Shown: positions 39,660 to 40,443 of the stretch, in pieces | How the letters are laid out: each line of letters starts with the position of its first letter | Position numbering within the stretch: position 1 is the first letter of the stretch | NCBI GenBank assembly: GCA_000969725.1 | Contig: JXSR01S034091.1 | Origin: Ophiothrix spiculata | Lineage: Eukaryota > Echinodermata > Ophiuroidea > Amphilepidida > Ophiotrichidae | Strand: one strand, 5' to 3' | Length of the DNA: 40,443 bases | Translations under genes and position numbers: made by a program | Notes under the pieces: generated by a model | What the model saw: only the letters and a program-made list of their open reading frames with translations | Database searches by the model: none | Told to the model about the DNA's origin: nothing

Positions 39660-40200
39660 CATCATACTATAATTCACGGACGGGCATGTGTTTGTTTGTT
39701 TGTTTGTGGTTTTGTCAGTTTATAATTCCAGAACTTGACCCGATCTGGACCAAACTTGGACCATGTATAGCAATTATAGGGGTGGTCTGGAGGAGGTCAT
39801 CCAAGGTCAAATGTCATCTAGAGGTCAAATCTTGAAATTGTTCAAAAAGTTGACTTAAGGTCATCCCAGGTCATTTTGAGGTCACAGCTATTACTCCAGA
39901 ACCCTTGACCTACCTAGACCAAACTGGGATCATCAATACCAAGTTTCTCTGAGAATTTTAGAAGAGAACAGGTTAAGGTCATTCAAGGTCAAGACTCAAT
40001 TTAAGGTCAAATCATGAAATTGAACAAACAGTTTGACTTAAGGTCATCAAATGTCAATTCAAGGTCATCCATAAAACTGGAATTCTTGAGCTTATCTGGA
40101 TGGACCGAACTTTGATCTTGAATAGCATTTGACCTTTTGCGTATTTTAAGGGGGGTGTCCTGTCAGTTAGCGGGGCCAGTGCATAGCGCGGGTACCCCAC
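39660..40200 (+). repeat. AAGGTCA-rich dispersed repeat
   Basis: Begins near acggacgggcatgtg with a (GTTT)n run and then about a dozen AAGGTCA or AGGTCAAA half-sites with two divergent copies of a unit (ccagaac(c)cttgaccnnnct...gaccaaactnggancat). Ends near gcatagcgcgggtaccccac. Reads as an old repeat related in style to 33190-33490. Confidence 0.55.
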
Positions 40201-40353
40201 TAATTTATAAAAATTGACTATTTTACAAATACTATATTTAGAATTCCTTTGTTTTCTCAAGAAAACTCATGGTTTAGAACTAAATCCTATGGTTAGTGAA
40301 CTGGCAACAAACTTCTCAGCATTGATTCGTGGGACCTTTAGGCAAATTATTTA

Positions 40354-40443
40354 GAGAATAAAAGATAAGATTTATTGTTTTGCTTGTCATCTATCGTCTC
40401 ATAATGGATGGGCGTACATTATTTTGAGTAATGGGTGCCCCCG
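40354..40443. mobile_element. Edge copy of the 22862-23083 foldback family
   Basis: gagaataaaagataagattt then attgttttgcttgtcatcta, tcgtctcataatggatgggc and gtacattattttgagtaatg, running off the window at gtgcccccg. It is the reverse complement of the right arm at 22862-23083, but with one 18-bp unit instead of three. Confidence 0.85.

Noticed and set aside
39820..40110. Cluster of AAGGTCA half-sites as a nuclear-receptor enhancer
   Set aside because: The half-sites recur within a dispersed repeat of the same style as 33190-33490 and 19240-19330, so copy history explains them better than regulation.

Overview
The window is animal nuclear DNA: AT-rich, with split coding sequence, GT-AG introns of hundreds to thousands of bases, and many non-LTR retrotransposon remnants and short inverted-repeat elements (MITEs/foldbacks). 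The repeat style (AAGGTCA/TGACCTTTGACC-rich repeats, GGAC microsatellite, TAGGCCTA-type motifs, TTAA-flanked piggyBac-like MITEs) and the protein's similarity to vertebrate orthologues suggest a marine invertebrate, perhaps an echinoderm or another non-vertebrate deuterostome. The phylum is inference.

One cellular gene is recognisable: VPS54, the GARP-complex tethering subunit, on the minus strand. Seventeen exons between 39574 and 10465 splice with consistent phases into 603 residues plus a stop. They cover the middle and C-terminal part of the protein. The N-terminal exons (roughly a third of a typical VPS54) lie beyond the right edge. Only a few of these exons appear as long ORFs; most were found from splice sites and protein similarity.

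Layout: 1-10464 is downstream of VPS54 and holds foldback elements, MITEs and an RTE-like retrotransposon tail. 10465-19845 holds the C-terminal exons (e17 to e11), with introns full of MITEs, including a pogo-like element ending 28 bp from an exon. 20571-26165 holds e10 to e6, a decayed tandem duplication of part of e6 and a retrotransposon tail. 28117-30003 holds e5 and e4 with a palindromic composite repeat and a nested hAT-like insert. 30066-32612 is a 5'-truncated CR1/L2-type retrotransposon with one in-frame stop and a damaged catalytic motif. 32613-37427 is mostly nested repeats around e3. 37494-40443 holds e2 and e1 and ends inside a repeat that also occurs at 22.9-23.1 kb.

No operon, CRISPR array, rRNA or intact tRNA gene was seen. 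The most notable points are the partial exon duplication in VPS54, the paired copies of several element families that let insertion order be read, and a cryptic 128-bp exon-like block in a VPS54 intron. I found no convincing evidence of an unknown multi-gene system.
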